A DNA stretch of 64,000 bases from DASXTC01 sp036505635 (GTDB lineage: Bacteria > Acidobacteriota > Polarisedimenticolia > JACPZX01 > DASXTC01), in NCBI GenBank assembly GCA_036505635.1, contig DASXTC010000069.1, forward strand, positions 1 to 64,000. The letters are read 5' to 3'. The stretch's first letter is position 1; each line of letters starts with the position of its first letter. The position numbers and the translations under genes are program-made. This document shows positions 8,362 to 17,459 of the stretch, piece after piece. The notes below the pieces were generated by a model that did no database searches, was not told the origin of the DNA, and saw only the letters and a program-made list of their open reading frames with translations.

Positions 8362-9945
8362 GTGACAGGAACGGAACAGAAGGACGACGGTAGATCGGAT
8401 GTGATGGAATCCGACGGCCTGCCGCGGCAGGAAACCGAGAAGGGCGCCGGCCACTCGACGCACCGCGAGGTGCGCGCCGAAGGTTTCATCATCCTGGATT
8501 ATCAGGGGCGGGTGAGTCACGCGAACGCGGCGGCCTCGCGCATCCTGGGGATCCCGGAGCTGAAGCTGATTGGGTTGGACTTCATCGACCATCCCTGGGA
8601 TCTCTCGACGACGTCCGGCGGAGCGCTCGCCGGCGGGCAAGCCTCATTCCTGCGCTGGATCACGGATGGGGAGTCGAACCGCGCGCAGGCGTTCTCGATC
8701 CAGCGTGACGATGGCTCGCGTCAGGTGATCTCGTTACGGACCGTGAGAGCCACCGGTGGCGGTGGGTCACCGGCCGTCACGGCGATCCTTCTGAGCGAGA
8801 TCGCGCAGAGCGGGCGGATCGATGGGGGGGCCATCCACGACGCCGAGATGGAGGCCTTCGCGCTGGCCGTCGGCGGCATCGGAAACGATTTCAACAACAT
8901 CCTCACGGCGATCATGGGCAACACGTCCCTCGCGAAGACCGATGTGGACCCCGTAGACGAGATCTACCGGACCCTCGATTACATAGAGAAGGCCTCGACG
9001 CGCGCGAAGAACCTCGCCCGGAGGCTCCTCGATCTCTCGCGGGACCGCACCGCGCGCGGGAGGCCTGAGTCGCTCGGCGCGCTCGTGAAGGAGGCTTTGG
9101 GGGGCGCTCTGTCGAGCACGCGGGTCGAGGCCGAGCTTCGGATGCCCGAAGAGATACCGAGGGTGGAGATCGACTACGGGCAGCTCAGGCAAGCCCTCAC
9201 GCTCGTCCTTCATCGTGCCGCGGCCGCGGCGAGTCGAGGCTCGCGCGTCATGACGGTGAGCGTCGAGGAGGCGACCTTCCCATCCGGTGCCGCGCCGCCG
9301 GCCGGAACGGGGTGTCTGAGGATCGCCATCCGCGCGGGAGCCAACGGCGAGGGCCCGGTGACGGGAGACTCCCGCGCCGCGCCCCCGGATGTCCTCGGCC
9401 CCGCCCTCGAGGCCGCCCGGGCGATCCTCAAAGCGCGCGACGTGCGTCTGGAGAGCGAGGCAAATCTCGAAGGCGACTTCGTCGTGAGTCTCTACATTCC
9501 GCTGGTGACGCTCCCGGTGGCATCCGAGGCGATGGTCTCGCCCGAGATCATCCGTGGAACCGGCAGAGTCCTCGTGATGGACGATGAGGAGATGGTCCGG
9601 GACGTGCTGGGCAAGATGCTCGGGCGGCTCGGCTACACGGCGTCATTCGCGGCCGATGGAATGGAGGCGCTGGCGCTCTACGCGCAGGCCCTCGACTCGG
9701 GCAGTCGGTTCCACGCGGTCCTGATGGATCTGACGGTGCCCGGCAGGATGGGTGGAAGGGAAGCGATGACGGAGCTTCTCAAGGTGGATCCCTCAGCCCG
9801 CGTGATCGTCTCGACCGGGTTCTCCACCGACCCGATCCTGACCGACTTCAGGCTGCTTGGGTTCCTCGGCGCGATCTGCAAGCCGTACGAGATCACCGAG
9901 CTCAGCCACACAATCCACCTCGCGCTCGATCCGGCGGGGCTCTAG
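8362..9945 (+). CDS. PAS-pseudo-histidine kinase-receiver protein
   Basis: 527 residues from GTG 8362 (ATG 8404 is an alternative). Order: PAS-like sensor (about 35-130), DHp helices (165-230), a degraded ATPase domain (235-385) and a CheY-like receiver (400-525). The H-box normally reading GGIAHDFNNLLT is here GGIGNDFNNILT, so the phospho-acceptor His is Asn175. The N-box Asn is His284 (LVLHRAAAA), and the DxGxG and GTGLGL nucleotide motifs are not found. The receiver keeps D407/D408, D456, T485 and K507. It is therefore probably a pseudokinase whose receiver is phosphorylated by another protein. No membrane helix, so cytoplasmic. Confidence 0.8.
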   Translation: MTGTEQKDDGRSDVMESDGLPRQETEKGAGHSTHREVRAEGFIILDYQGRVSHANAAASRILGIPELKLIGLDFIDHPWDLSTTSGGALAGGQASFLRWITDGESNRAQAFSIQRDDGSRQVISLRTVRATGGGGSPAVTAILLSEIAQSGRIDGGAIHDAEMEAFALAVGGIGNDFNNILTAIMGNTSLAKTDVDPVDEIYRTLDYIEKASTRAKNLARRLLDLSRDRTARGRPESLGALVKEALGGALSSTRVEAELRMPEEIPRVEIDYGQLRQALTLVLHRAAAAASRGSRVMTVSVEEATFPSGAAPPAGTGCLRIAIRAGANGEGPVTGDSRAAPPDVLGPALEAARAILKARDVRLESEANLEGDFVVSLYIPLVTLPVASEAMVSPEIIRGTGRVLVMDDEEMVRDVLGKMLGRLGYTASFAADGMEALALYAQALDSGSRFHAVLMDLTVPGRMGGREAMTELLKVDPSARVIVSTGFSTDPILTDFRLLGFLGAICKPYEITELSHTIHLALDPAGL

Positions 9946-10767
9946 AGCCCCGCGACCCGGTTCTCGAGGCGCTACGGTGCTTGCGCTCTCCCCCGGCGTG
10001 CCTCGCCGTCGCCACAGCTTGGAGCCCGCCAGCCACAGGAACACGACATTTCCCAGGAGGTATCGCCGCCAGAGGCGCCGCGGCTCGGTGGCAAGTCGGA
10101 AGAGCCACTCGAGCCCCGCGCGCTGCATCAAGCGAGGCGCGCGCGGTTTCATGCCGCTGAGAAAATCGACGGCCGCGCCCACCCCCGCGATGACGGGCAC
10201 TTTCAGGCGTGGCCGCATCCTCTCCATCCACTTCTCCTGTTTCGCGGTCCCCAGACAGACCCAGAGGATGTCGGGCTGGAGCGATTCGAGGCGGGAGATG
10301 AAGTCCGCCTCCTCGGCGATGGTGAGGTCGCGGTGGGGAGGGGCCCAGGTGCCCAGGATCCGGCGCGGGTTCAGCGTGCCGCCGCGGTTGTAGCGGAACT
10401 CGAGCCGGTGGAGGGCGTCGGTGCTTCCGCCAAAGACGAAGTGCCTCAGGTCGGAGTGCTCGGGCGCGGTCAGCATGAGATCCATGAGGTCAGGGCCGCT
10501 GAACCGCTCGCAGGGGCCGCCGGCGAGCCTGCGTCCCACCCAGGCGACCGGCACACCGTCCACCACGGAGAGATCGGCCCCGTTGATGGCGCGCGCGAAC
10601 TCGGGGTCGCGCGCCGCCGAGACGATGCTGAAGGCGTTCACGAAGCAGACGGTGTGGGCCCGGCCGTCGCGCGGCCGGCACCACGAAGCGATACGCTCGA
10701 TTACCTCGGCTCTCGGCGCGGCGTCCAGGCGGATTCCTGAAATGTGGAACCTGGCGAACTGTGTCAT
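9793..10767 (-). CDS. WecG/TagA/CpsF-family glycosyltransferase
   Basis: 324 residues. The family core (residues 5-255) is clear: FVNAFSIVSAARD, NGADLSVVDGVPVAW with the conserved Asp, PDILWVCLGTAKQEKWM and GVGAAVDFLSG. These GT26 enzymes transfer an N-acetylhexosaminuronic acid or N-acetylmannosamine to a lipid-linked sugar. Last gene of EPS locus A; its ATG overlaps the previous stop by 4 nt. The frame continues about 65 residues past the usual end and runs antisense over the last 153 bp of the pseudokinase gene; that tail is basic, low in structure and probably not conserved. GC rises again in this gene relative to the block upstream in the operon. Confidence 0.85.
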   Translation of the reverse strand: MTQFARFHISGIRLDAAPRAEVIERIASWCRPRDGRAHTVCFVNAFSIVSAARDPEFARAINGADLSVVDGVPVAWVGRRLAGGPCERFSGPDLMDLMLTAPEHSDLRHFVFGGSTDALHRLEFRYNRGGTLNPRRILGTWAPPHRDLTIAEEADFISRLESLQPDILWVCLGTAKQEKWMERMRPRLKVPVIAGVGAAVDFLSGMKPRAPRLMQRAGLEWLFRLATEPRRLWRRYLLGNVVFLWLAGSKLWRRRGTPGESASTVAPREPGRGALEPRRIEREVDCVAELGDLVRLADRAEEPKQPEVGQDRVGGEPGRDDHAG

Positions 10768-11972
10768 CCGTGGTTCCTTCTCGCCGACGCCAACCGAATC
10801 GCAAGCTCGTAAACACCCATTAGCTTTTCGTAGGATGACTCAATCGAGAACTTCAAGTCGAAGGTGGCGCTGGCGGCAGCGCTCATCCGTGATCGGAGTC
10901 CCTCATCGTCGACGATGCGGTTGACGCACTTCGCGAGGTCGCCGGCGTTCCCAGGCTCGAACAGTAACCCGTCTAAGCTGTCCGTGACGATCTCGGCCAT
11001 GGCCCCAAGCCTGGTCGCGACGATTGGGACTCCACTGCCAAGAGCTTCAATCAGAACGAGGCCCAGCCCTTCGTACCACTGTGATGGAACGATCAGGACC
11101 CTCGCTCTTCTTATGAGATCCATGGTCTGCTCGTGGTCAAGCGGCCCCAGGTATTCCACGCGAGAGCCTGGTGCAGCCGCGGCGCTACGGACGCGTTCCG
11201 TCAGGGGTCCAGTGCCGACGATCTTGATGGGCATCGACCTGAAACCGGGCGCTGCCGTCAAGAGCACCTCAATACCCTTCTCGACCGTGAGGCGGCCGAC
11301 GAAAAGGAGATAGTCCCCGAGCTGGTCCTGATGGTTGGGGCTTGCCGTGACAGCGTGGGGTCGGACAAAGATGCGATCTGCGGGAAGTCCAGCCCAGACT
11401 GCTTTCTCCCGCATGAACTCAGTGGGCGCGATATAGGCCTCCACGCATCTCGACCACGTCCCCATCTGCCTGTGCACAGCGAGCATCGTGGCGACAGCAG
11501 CCGTCTGAAGTCTCGAGCCCCTGTAGCAGCCATGGATCACGCTCTGAGTCAGAGATCGCGTTACACAATCCTCACAGACATGGCCGTCCCGAAAGAACGT
11601 CCCAACCGGGCAGAACAGTCGAAAGTTGTGGAGCGTCATGACCACCGGCAGACAGGCGTCATGTGCAGCCCGCAGCCCGGAAGGGCTGATGATAGGAAGC
11701 GTGTTGTGGAAATGAACCACGTCGGGATGGAGCTTTTCTGCGAGAACGCGGATCTGCCGGTATGATGCATGTGACCAGGTTGTTTCCCATAGCAGGAAGG
11801 CCTTCCTAAGTAAGGGCTGTTGGATGAGTTCCTGGTTGTCGACGGTCCAGCGGTGAACGTTGTGGCCGCGGTCGACAAGCAAACGCGCGTCCGTCTCCAC
11901 GACCTGGTCCTCTCCGCCGCGGAACTGGTAGGTCTCATGGACAATCAGAACCCGCAAGGGCATATGGTGCAT
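10764..11972 (-). CDS. GT4-family glycosyltransferase
   Basis: 402 residues, or 399 from Met4 (MPLRVLIVHETYQFRGGED). GT-B fold with the N-terminal glycine-rich loop, the acceptor-side strand DVVHFHNTLP, the donor-side glycine strand LLFVGRLTVEKG and the nucleotide-sugar motif ending LVLIEALGSG. Four Cys in the middle (CPVGTFF, CEDC) resemble a small metal-binding loop found in some GT4 enzymes. Cytoplasmic; probably adds one sugar to the lipid-linked repeat of locus A. Donor and acceptor cannot be read from sequence. It sits in the low-GC block and overlaps the next gene by 4 nt. Confidence 0.85.
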   Translation of the reverse strand: MHHMPLRVLIVHETYQFRGGEDQVVETDARLLVDRGHNVHRWTVDNQELIQQPLLRKAFLLWETTWSHASYRQIRVLAEKLHPDVVHFHNTLPIISPSGLRAAHDACLPVVMTLHNFRLFCPVGTFFRDGHVCEDCVTRSLTQSVIHGCYRGSRLQTAAVATMLAVHRQMGTWSRCVEAYIAPTEFMREKAVWAGLPADRIFVRPHAVTASPNHQDQLGDYLLFVGRLTVEKGIEVLLTAAPGFRSMPIKIVGTGPLTERVRSAAAAPGSRVEYLGPLDHEQTMDLIRRARVLIVPSQWYEGLGLVLIEALGSGVPIVATRLGAMAEIVTDSLDGLLFEPGNAGDLAKCVNRIVDDEGLRSRMSAAASATFDLKFSIESSYEKLMGVYELAIRLASARRNHG

Positions 11973-12006
11973 CAGGAGATGTTCCGGCAGGTGCGATCTC
12001 TTGCGA

Positions 12007-13425
12007 TCATTGAGTTCGCCGCAGATAGTCAGCCCAGAAGCCGGCTCCTACGAAGATCGCCGTTTCGAAATTCGGCACACTGCATAGAGCACCTTCGAGC
12101 AGGCCCTGAACCGTCAGAAAGACCGCAAGACCGAGGAGTGCGGTAGCCCGGCGGTGAGTGGCAGGGGATCCCCCGCCTGCATGAATCGCGCGCCACGCTC
12201 GCAGCATCACCTTCCACAAGAGCACGAGCACGATGCTAAGACCTACGACACCCAAGGTCAGGAGTGCCTGCAGGAAGGCGTTGTGTGCATCCACCGCCTG
12301 CCATTTTCGAAAAGTCGCGATGAGCGTCACACGGCTCCCCGAGACATATCCCCATCCGAGCAGTGGTCGCTCCTTGATCAGGTCAAGAGCGGTTTCCCAG
12401 AGCGGCACGCGTCCAGTTAACGTAGCGATCTCATCGAGCCCTTGTCGGCGACTCAGGACCTCCCAGGAGCCGCTCGCTGTACCGGGCACGAGGGCGAAGA
12501 CGACCCCGGTGAGAGCTGCAAGGCTCATAGCCAACCGTATCCTCTGGTAGAGGGCAACGACGATGACCATCGCCACCCCAGCTGCCAGAATGCCACCCCG
12601 CCCCACAGAAGCGACCATGGTACCTAAGGAAAAAGCGAAGATTGCTTTGGTTGACCTTGTGGCGACGCCCTGCATGATGTCGACCAGCGAAAGCATGGCG
12701 AGAATGCCGCCCACCGCAGAGAGCTTGGTCGGGGGAAAAAGCGAGCCTCCGAGCCGCCAGACTTGTCCTACTCGGCTCACTTCGAATGCCGACTCGGGGT
12801 TGAGAGAAGCCACAATCAGAAAAAAGCCTAGCAAGACCAGGAGTCCCAGCCAGGTCGCCTCAAGGAACCGCTCGCACGATCCGGCAGGATCGCGAGGATC
12901 GAAGAGTAGACAGGCTACAACGACGATTGACAGAAGCTTCAAACTCCAAGCCATGGTGATAACCGGGCTCACGGCATATAAACTGGAGGCAACTGCGGCG
13001 AGCAGGAAGAGCGTGACGTACTTGCCAGCTGGCCCCCGCAAGTTAGAGAGCCGCCCCATGCACGTGAGGAGCCGTAGTACTGCGTAGGAAAGGCAGAGGC
13101 ACCAGATGGCCACCTGCAGCGCTATGAAGGCCGTGAAACCCTGGTCCTGCGTCAGCGCCCGTGGGTCCCTTCCCGGGAGAAAGTAGACGGTATGCCCTAT
13201 CAGAATGGCCCAAGCCCACTGGTCGACCCGCTTCCAGGTCATTTCCGAGGACCTGATTTGATGCCAGAAGCAGAATAGGTAGAGAGCGCAGACCGAGGGG
13301 AGGCCGAAGAAGGCTTGGATCACGTCAGGATCCGTAAAGAGAATGCACGCAGAGACTCCAGCAGCTGCGGTGATTATTACGGCGAGGCCTGCTGGCGACG
13401 TCACGCGGAGCGAAGTCTCGTTCAT
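12007..13425 (-). CDS. O-antigen ligase/polymerase-type membrane protein (second Wzy-like of locus A)
   Basis: 472 residues from ATG 13425; the open frame to 13512 adds 29 residues without membrane character. About 11-12 hydrophobic helices and a large periplasmic loop near residues 320-385, followed by the Wzy_C-like signature VDAHNAFLQALLTLGVVG. Such proteins join lipid-linked repeats or ligate chains at the periplasmic face. Locus A already has a Wzy-like gene at 18908, so one may act as polymerase and one as ligase; sequence alone does not decide. It belongs to the low-GC block and is probably the polymer-specific enzyme of that block. Confidence 0.8.
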   Translation of the reverse strand: MNETSLRVTSPAGLAVIITAAAGVSACILFTDPDVIQAFFGLPSVCALYLFCFWHQIRSSEMTWKRVDQWAWAILIGHTVYFLPGRDPRALTQDQGFTAFIALQVAIWCLCLSYAVLRLLTCMGRLSNLRGPAGKYVTLFLLAAVASSLYAVSPVITMAWSLKLLSIVVVACLLFDPRDPAGSCERFLEATWLGLLVLLGFFLIVASLNPESAFEVSRVGQVWRLGGSLFPPTKLSAVGGILAMLSLVDIMQGVATRSTKAIFAFSLGTMVASVGRGGILAAGVAMVIVVALYQRIRLAMSLAALTGVVFALVPGTASGSWEVLSRRQGLDEIATLTGRVPLWETALDLIKERPLLGWGYVSGSRVTLIATFRKWQAVDAHNAFLQALLTLGVVGLSIVLVLLWKVMLRAWRAIHAGGGSPATHRRATALLGLAVFLTVQGLLEGALCSVPNFETAIFVGAGFWADYLRRTQ

Positions 13426-13612
13426 TCCAAGACTCTCTGTAGGGCACCAGGATAGGCGCACGAGATGGGTTTCGCCTGCCTTTCCGCGCAGGGATCGCCG
13501 ATCTCGTGGCACTCTTTAGCGTCCCAGACCGCCATCGCGCGAAACGAGATCTGAGGGTGGGGTGCGAAACGCCGGAATGGCGAGAACCTGCGAATAGAAT
13601 TCCCCTTCATTG

Positions 13613-13641
13613 CAGATATGGAGCCACCAGTGACTATCCAA
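13613..13641 (-). promoter_or_regulatory. Possible internal promoter in the locus A operon
   Basis: On the minus strand TTGGAT (13636-13641) and TATCTG (13613-13618) are 17 bp apart in the 281 bp gap between the GT4 gene and the Wzy gene. Both boxes are weak matches; this gap is the longest inside the operon. Confidence 0.25.
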
Positions 13642-13706
13642 GAGGTCCCCGCTCGTTCCGGCAGCTCGTTCCGGATCGGGTCAATGGTCATAGGTATGGC
13701 CCTCTC

Positions 13707-14966
13707 TCACTCAACCTCAGGTGTCGATGGTTCGGTGGAGCAACGCTGCTTGTCAGTACTCGATGACGAAGTCGCAACCAGGCCGTTGTACAAAGCCAGG
13801 ACATCGCGTGATTTAGCATGCCAGGTGAAGTGTTTCTCTATTCGAGCTCTCGCAGCGGCACCAAGATTCAAGCGCATCGCACTTGATTCCACGAGATTCG
13901 TGAGGGCGCGGGCGAGAGAGTCCACCGTGACATCGAGGTCCCATGGATTGATGCGAATCCCGCATGAGTCATCCACGATGTGTGCCGGACCACCGAGGTT
14001 GAGGCAGACGACAGGAAGCGCTGATGCCATGGCCTCAAGGAGCACCGTGCCGCCACTGTCACGCAGGCTGGGAAAACAGAAGATGTCGGCGAGCTGATAG
14101 CAGGAAGAAACCTCAGAGTGGGGGACCGAGCCAAGGAACTTAATGCGGTCATTGAGCCCAAGTCCGCCGGCAAGATCTTGAAGGTAGGAACGATGCTTCC
14201 CATCCCCAACCATCAGGATGGACCAGGGTACGGTTGTGTTTATCTGACCTGCGGCTCTGATCAACAGCTCCAGCCCCTTCCCGGCAAGAAGATGGCCAAC
14301 GTAGAGAATCGTCACTCTTTCATGACCAGGACGTTCGGCGGCTGTGTTGGGCGGAACGATATCGACCGCGAGGTTGCTCATCACACTGCACTTCTGCCTG
14401 TACTGCCGTGGCAAGGAGTCCAGTGTCGAATCGTTGGCAACGAGGATGGATGCCGCGCGCCGTGCGGTCAGCCTGACGCCGGGTACCCAGAGCCACAACG
14501 AATGCAGGTAGTAACGGATCCTCTCGAGGCAGGACAGTCGAATCCGCTGGGCAATTGACCGCGGTATTCTCTCACCTCCACCAAGCGGGCCCCAGACGAA
14601 CGGCACCGGGATGAGGGACAAGAAGCTCGGGATCTTGAAAGTCGAAATGGTAAGGTGGTGGCTGATATCGAAGAAGGATGTCTGTGCCAAACGACGAACG
14701 AGGAAGTATGCTTTGATCTGCCAGAAGTAGTAGTAGAGATACTCACCTGGTAGGCCTAGGTAAACCAGGGGCCTGAGATAGCGGTCCGAGACATAGAAGA
14801 ACTGTGCTTTAATATCGCGCGATTGTTCAATGAAGGGCCGGTTCATCGCATTGGTCACGACGAAGACCTGATGGTTCTCCGCCAGCATCCGCACCCACCC
14901 CCATCCGACGCCATGCTCGGAGCCCTGGTCCGGCCGGCAGGCAAAGGCCGATACGAGTACCTTCAT
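13707..14966 (-). CDS. GT4-family glycosyltransferase
   Basis: 419 residues starting MKVLVSAFACRPDQGSEHGVG, the usual N-terminal loop of GT4 enzymes. Donor domain: ILYVGHLLAGKGLELLIRA, then FCFPSLRDSGGTVLLEAMASALPVV with the Glu-x7-Glu pattern shifted to GGTVLLEAM. Probably a cytoplasmic enzyme extending the locus A repeat unit. Low GC (28/60 in one counted line). Its ATG overlaps the stop of the preceding operon gene by 4 nt. The C-terminus is a Ser/Thr-rich tail of no known use. Confidence 0.85.
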   Translation of the reverse strand: MKVLVSAFACRPDQGSEHGVGWGWVRMLAENHQVFVVTNAMNRPFIEQSRDIKAQFFYVSDRYLRPLVYLGLPGEYLYYYFWQIKAYFLVRRLAQTSFFDISHHLTISTFKIPSFLSLIPVPFVWGPLGGGERIPRSIAQRIRLSCLERIRYYLHSLWLWVPGVRLTARRAASILVANDSTLDSLPRQYRQKCSVMSNLAVDIVPPNTAAERPGHERVTILYVGHLLAGKGLELLIRAAGQINTTVPWSILMVGDGKHRSYLQDLAGGLGLNDRIKFLGSVPHSEVSSCYQLADIFCFPSLRDSGGTVLLEAMASALPVVCLNLGGPAHIVDDSCGIRINPWDLDVTVDSLARALTNLVESSAMRLNLGAAARARIEKHFTWHAKSRDVLALYNGLVATSSSSTDKQRCSTEPSTPEVE

Positions 14967-16186
14967 GGTTGGGAGCCTACGGTTTTTCCTCCGGAGACTT
15001 CGGCAAGCGGAATGGTCGCATCGGAGCAGACACCCAATGTAGTCTGCCAGATCTGCACCAGGGCATTCGCGACCGCTGTGTGGGAAAACCGAGATTGTGC
15101 GATCGACCTTGCTCTGCTGGCCCTGGCGAGGGTTTCTGAGTTGCCAGACGCGAGCAGCGCCAGCAGGTTTCCCAAGTATGGGACCTCGCGCTCAGGGAAC
15201 ACCCAGCCAGATTCTCCGATCACATGAGGAATGGCACCACATGTGGATCCGATAACTGCGACGCCCGATACCATGGCCTCGACGAGGACAAGACCAAACT
15301 GTTCTGAGGTCCTCGCGGTGGTTCTGCTTGGCAGAACAAGGAAGTCTAGAGTGCGCATCAACTCGGCCACTTCGCGCTGAGAGAGGCGCCCGCGCACCTC
15401 CATCCATGGACGAGAAATCGCAGCAGTCTTGAGGTGCGTCTCCAATGGGCCGGCGCCGACGATTAGCAGGCGTAGGTGGCCTATCTCACGTGTCGCAAGA
15501 TCCATGGCAGCCACAAGGTCAGTGACTCCCTTTCCCTCGACGAGTCGTCCGACGTACCCGACGACGATCTCACCGGATCGTGCGATCCTCAGTGTCTCTC
15601 GAAGCTGCTGTTTCTCGTCAACGCGTGGCGGACGAAATAGATCTGTGTCGATTCCGACTGCAGGGACAACATCGGTATTTGCAGTTCGCAGCCCGAACGA
15701 TCTGGCGAGCTGTAGGGCCGGCGGGCTCCATGCTAAGAAGTAGTCGCAGTGAGCCAACACTCGGCGGTATATGAGTGTCCTGACTCGCGCGGCGATCCCA
15801 CTCCCTTGGTGGAGGTTGAACTCAGCCGCGTGAATACCAAACTTCACATCTAGAGCAAGGACACGCAGACAGGCGAGCACCTCCAGGCAGGTGAGGGCCC
15901 ACGGCTCGAATACACAGTGGATGATATCCGGCTCAAACCGTCGGATGAGTTCGGGGAGGCCCTTCATGAACAGATGGGTGCCGTTAGGGTGGCTGTGCCA
16001 TGTGTCTAACCTCGCCAGTTCTAGACTCGGCGTCGGGGACTCGGGTACCTCATCAGGGCCGAAGGGATGCTGCATGCTACGTGGCATGGCGAGAAGCACC
16101 TCGACGCCTCCTGCGGAGATGTCCTCGAACACGCCGCGGGCTGAGGGGTGACCATAGGTTGCCCCGGACACCACCATGACCTTCAT
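14963..16186 (-). CDS. GT4-family glycosyltransferase
   Basis: 407 residues from ATG 16186 (MKVMVVSGATYGHPSARG), which overlaps the flippase stop by 4 nt; the longer open frame to 16363 is antisense noise within the flippase gene. GT-B fold with EPDIIHCVFEPWAL in the first half and VGYVGRLVEGKGVTDLV and SEQFGLVLVEAMVSGVAV (Glu-x7-Glu) in the second. Two consecutive GT4 genes suggest at least two sugar additions specific to the low-GC block. Donor specificity cannot be inferred. Confidence 0.87.
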   Translation of the reverse strand: MKVMVVSGATYGHPSARGVFEDISAGGVEVLLAMPRSMQHPFGPDEVPESPTPSLELARLDTWHSHPNGTHLFMKGLPELIRRFEPDIIHCVFEPWALTCLEVLACLRVLALDVKFGIHAAEFNLHQGSGIAARVRTLIYRRVLAHCDYFLAWSPPALQLARSFGLRTANTDVVPAVGIDTDLFRPPRVDEKQQLRETLRIARSGEIVVGYVGRLVEGKGVTDLVAAMDLATREIGHLRLLIVGAGPLETHLKTAAISRPWMEVRGRLSQREVAELMRTLDFLVLPSRTTARTSEQFGLVLVEAMVSGVAVIGSTCGAIPHVIGESGWVFPEREVPYLGNLLALLASGNSETLARASRARSIAQSRFSHTAVANALVQIWQTTLGVCSDATIPLAEVSGGKTVGSQP

Positions 16187-17448
16187 GGTTCCGTGCCCAC
16201 CTCGAGAGATGACACCGGGATCCGCGCAGGTGCGGAGAATAGAGTCGCGGCCGTGTAAATCAATAGAATTGCAGATGATACCGGTGCGGCGATTGCTGCT
16301 CCAAGTATCCCGAGCGTCGGCGCCAGAAGGAGGAGAGCCCCCAACCCCGCGGCGGCGGCCCATAGATAGCCAATGAGAATACTCCGCGTGTTGCCTCTGA
16401 CCTTGAGCCCCAGGATTACCGTGCGACTACATGCCGACAGCAGCGCATCGAGCAGCAGAACGGCCACGATCGAGGAGTAGGCTGCATAGCGACCGCGGTA
16501 GAGCATCCGCAAGAGGAAAGGCGTGAGCGGTATCAGTATGAGGGCGAATGAGAGAACTGCGACTGCGGACGTCAACGCGAGGATCCGCAAAAAACTGCCG
16601 AGCGATCGCTCACCTCCGACTGCCATGGCCTTCGAGGCCCGCGGCGCAAACACTCCCTCCAAACCCACGAAGGTGACGTTCAGGGGCGTCACTAAGTACT
16701 GACACGCCCTGATCACCGCGGCTGCGACCGGGGTCAGCAGAGCCGAGGCGAGGATCGCGGGCGCCTGCCCGGAGCACCAGAAGGCGCCCGAGGTGGCCAG
16801 CAGCCACCGTCCATACTCCCAGTGCGCGGCCCACGTCGGGCGCAGCTGGTTGGCGCGGGCCGCGAGCACGTCGGGGCACTGCGCCATCCCCACGACCGCC
16901 GCCACCGAGGCCGCGGCGCCGTACACGAGCAGCACCGTGTCGATCGCCAGACGATCCGCGAGGATGAGGAGACCGACCCCGGCCAGCCGCAGCACGCAGT
17001 AGAGGAGGTCGTTGAAGAGGACCGCCGTGGCGCGCAGCCGGGAGAAGAGGACGGCGCGAAAGAACGCCTGGAGCTGGATCGGCACGGTGCTCGCCGCCGC
17101 GGCGATCAGCGCGGTGGGGATCTGCGAACCGGAACCCCACGCGACTCCGAGGAGCTCGCCCGAGATGGCGATGGCCGCGGCGACCGCCAGGGAGACGAGA
17201 ACCTGGATCCAGAGCAGCGCGGCGAGGTAACGCGACTGTTCCCGGCCCGACCTCGGCGCCGCCAGGATCAGGAGCGGGTCGGTCACCAGCGACACCTGCG
17301 CCGAGGAGCCCGCCAGCATCACGGCGACGGCGATCACATAGACACCGAACGAGCCCGGATCGAGCCGGCTCGCCAGCGCCAGGCCGACGATCAGGCTGGT
17401 GGCCGAAAGCGCCACCTGATCGGCGATCCCGGAGGCGCCCGCCTTCAC
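16183..17448 (-). CDS. Wzx-type polysaccharide flippase
   Basis: 421 residues from GTG 17448; TTG 17466, which would overlap the previous gene by 7 nt, is an alternative, and the frame to 17607 is a shadow. About 12 membrane helices with MATE/RfbX-like character (NDLLYCVLRLAGVGLLILAD, PLNVTFVGLEGVFAPRASKA). It should move the lipid-linked repeat across the inner membrane for locus A polymerisation. The first two thirds of the gene have the local high GC; the last third (16183 to about 16700) has 55-60% GC in counted lines. The gene therefore looks mosaic, with the join inside the reading frame. Confidence 0.8.
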   Translation of the reverse strand: MKAGASGIADQVALSATSLIVGLALASRLDPGSFGVYVIAVAVMLAGSSAQVSLVTDPLLILAAPRSGREQSRYLAALLWIQVLVSLAVAAAIAISGELLGVAWGSGSQIPTALIAAAASTVPIQLQAFFRAVLFSRLRATAVLFNDLLYCVLRLAGVGLLILADRLAIDTVLLVYGAAASVAAVVGMAQCPDVLAARANQLRPTWAAHWEYGRWLLATSGAFWCSGQAPAILASALLTPVAAAVIRACQYLVTPLNVTFVGLEGVFAPRASKAMAVGGERSLGSFLRILALTSAVAVLSFALILIPLTPFLLRMLYRGRYAAYSSIVAVLLLDALLSACSRTVILGLKVRGNTRSILIGYLWAAAAGLGALLLLAPTLGILGAAIAAPVSSAILLIYTAATLFSAPARIPVSSLEVGTEP

Positions 17449-17459
17449 GCCCTCACGGG

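Larger units (their letters stand above)
10740..16700. other. Segment of lower GC content inside EPS locus A
   Basis: Hand counts of single 60-base lines give 43/60 GC at 10621-10680 but 34/60 at 10741-10800; 28/60 at 14701-14760; 36/60 and 33/60 at 16201-16320; then 46/60 and 44/60 at 16741-16860. The block holds GT4, Wzy, two GT4 genes and the 3' half of the flippase gene. Such a serotype-like central block suggests horizontal exchange with breakpoints near 10740 and 16700. Confidence 0.65.

Noticed and set aside
13422..13691. Minus-strand open frame of 89 codons between GT4 and Wzy genes of locus A
   Set aside because: No ribosome site, no recognisable family, and it overlaps a possible promoter.
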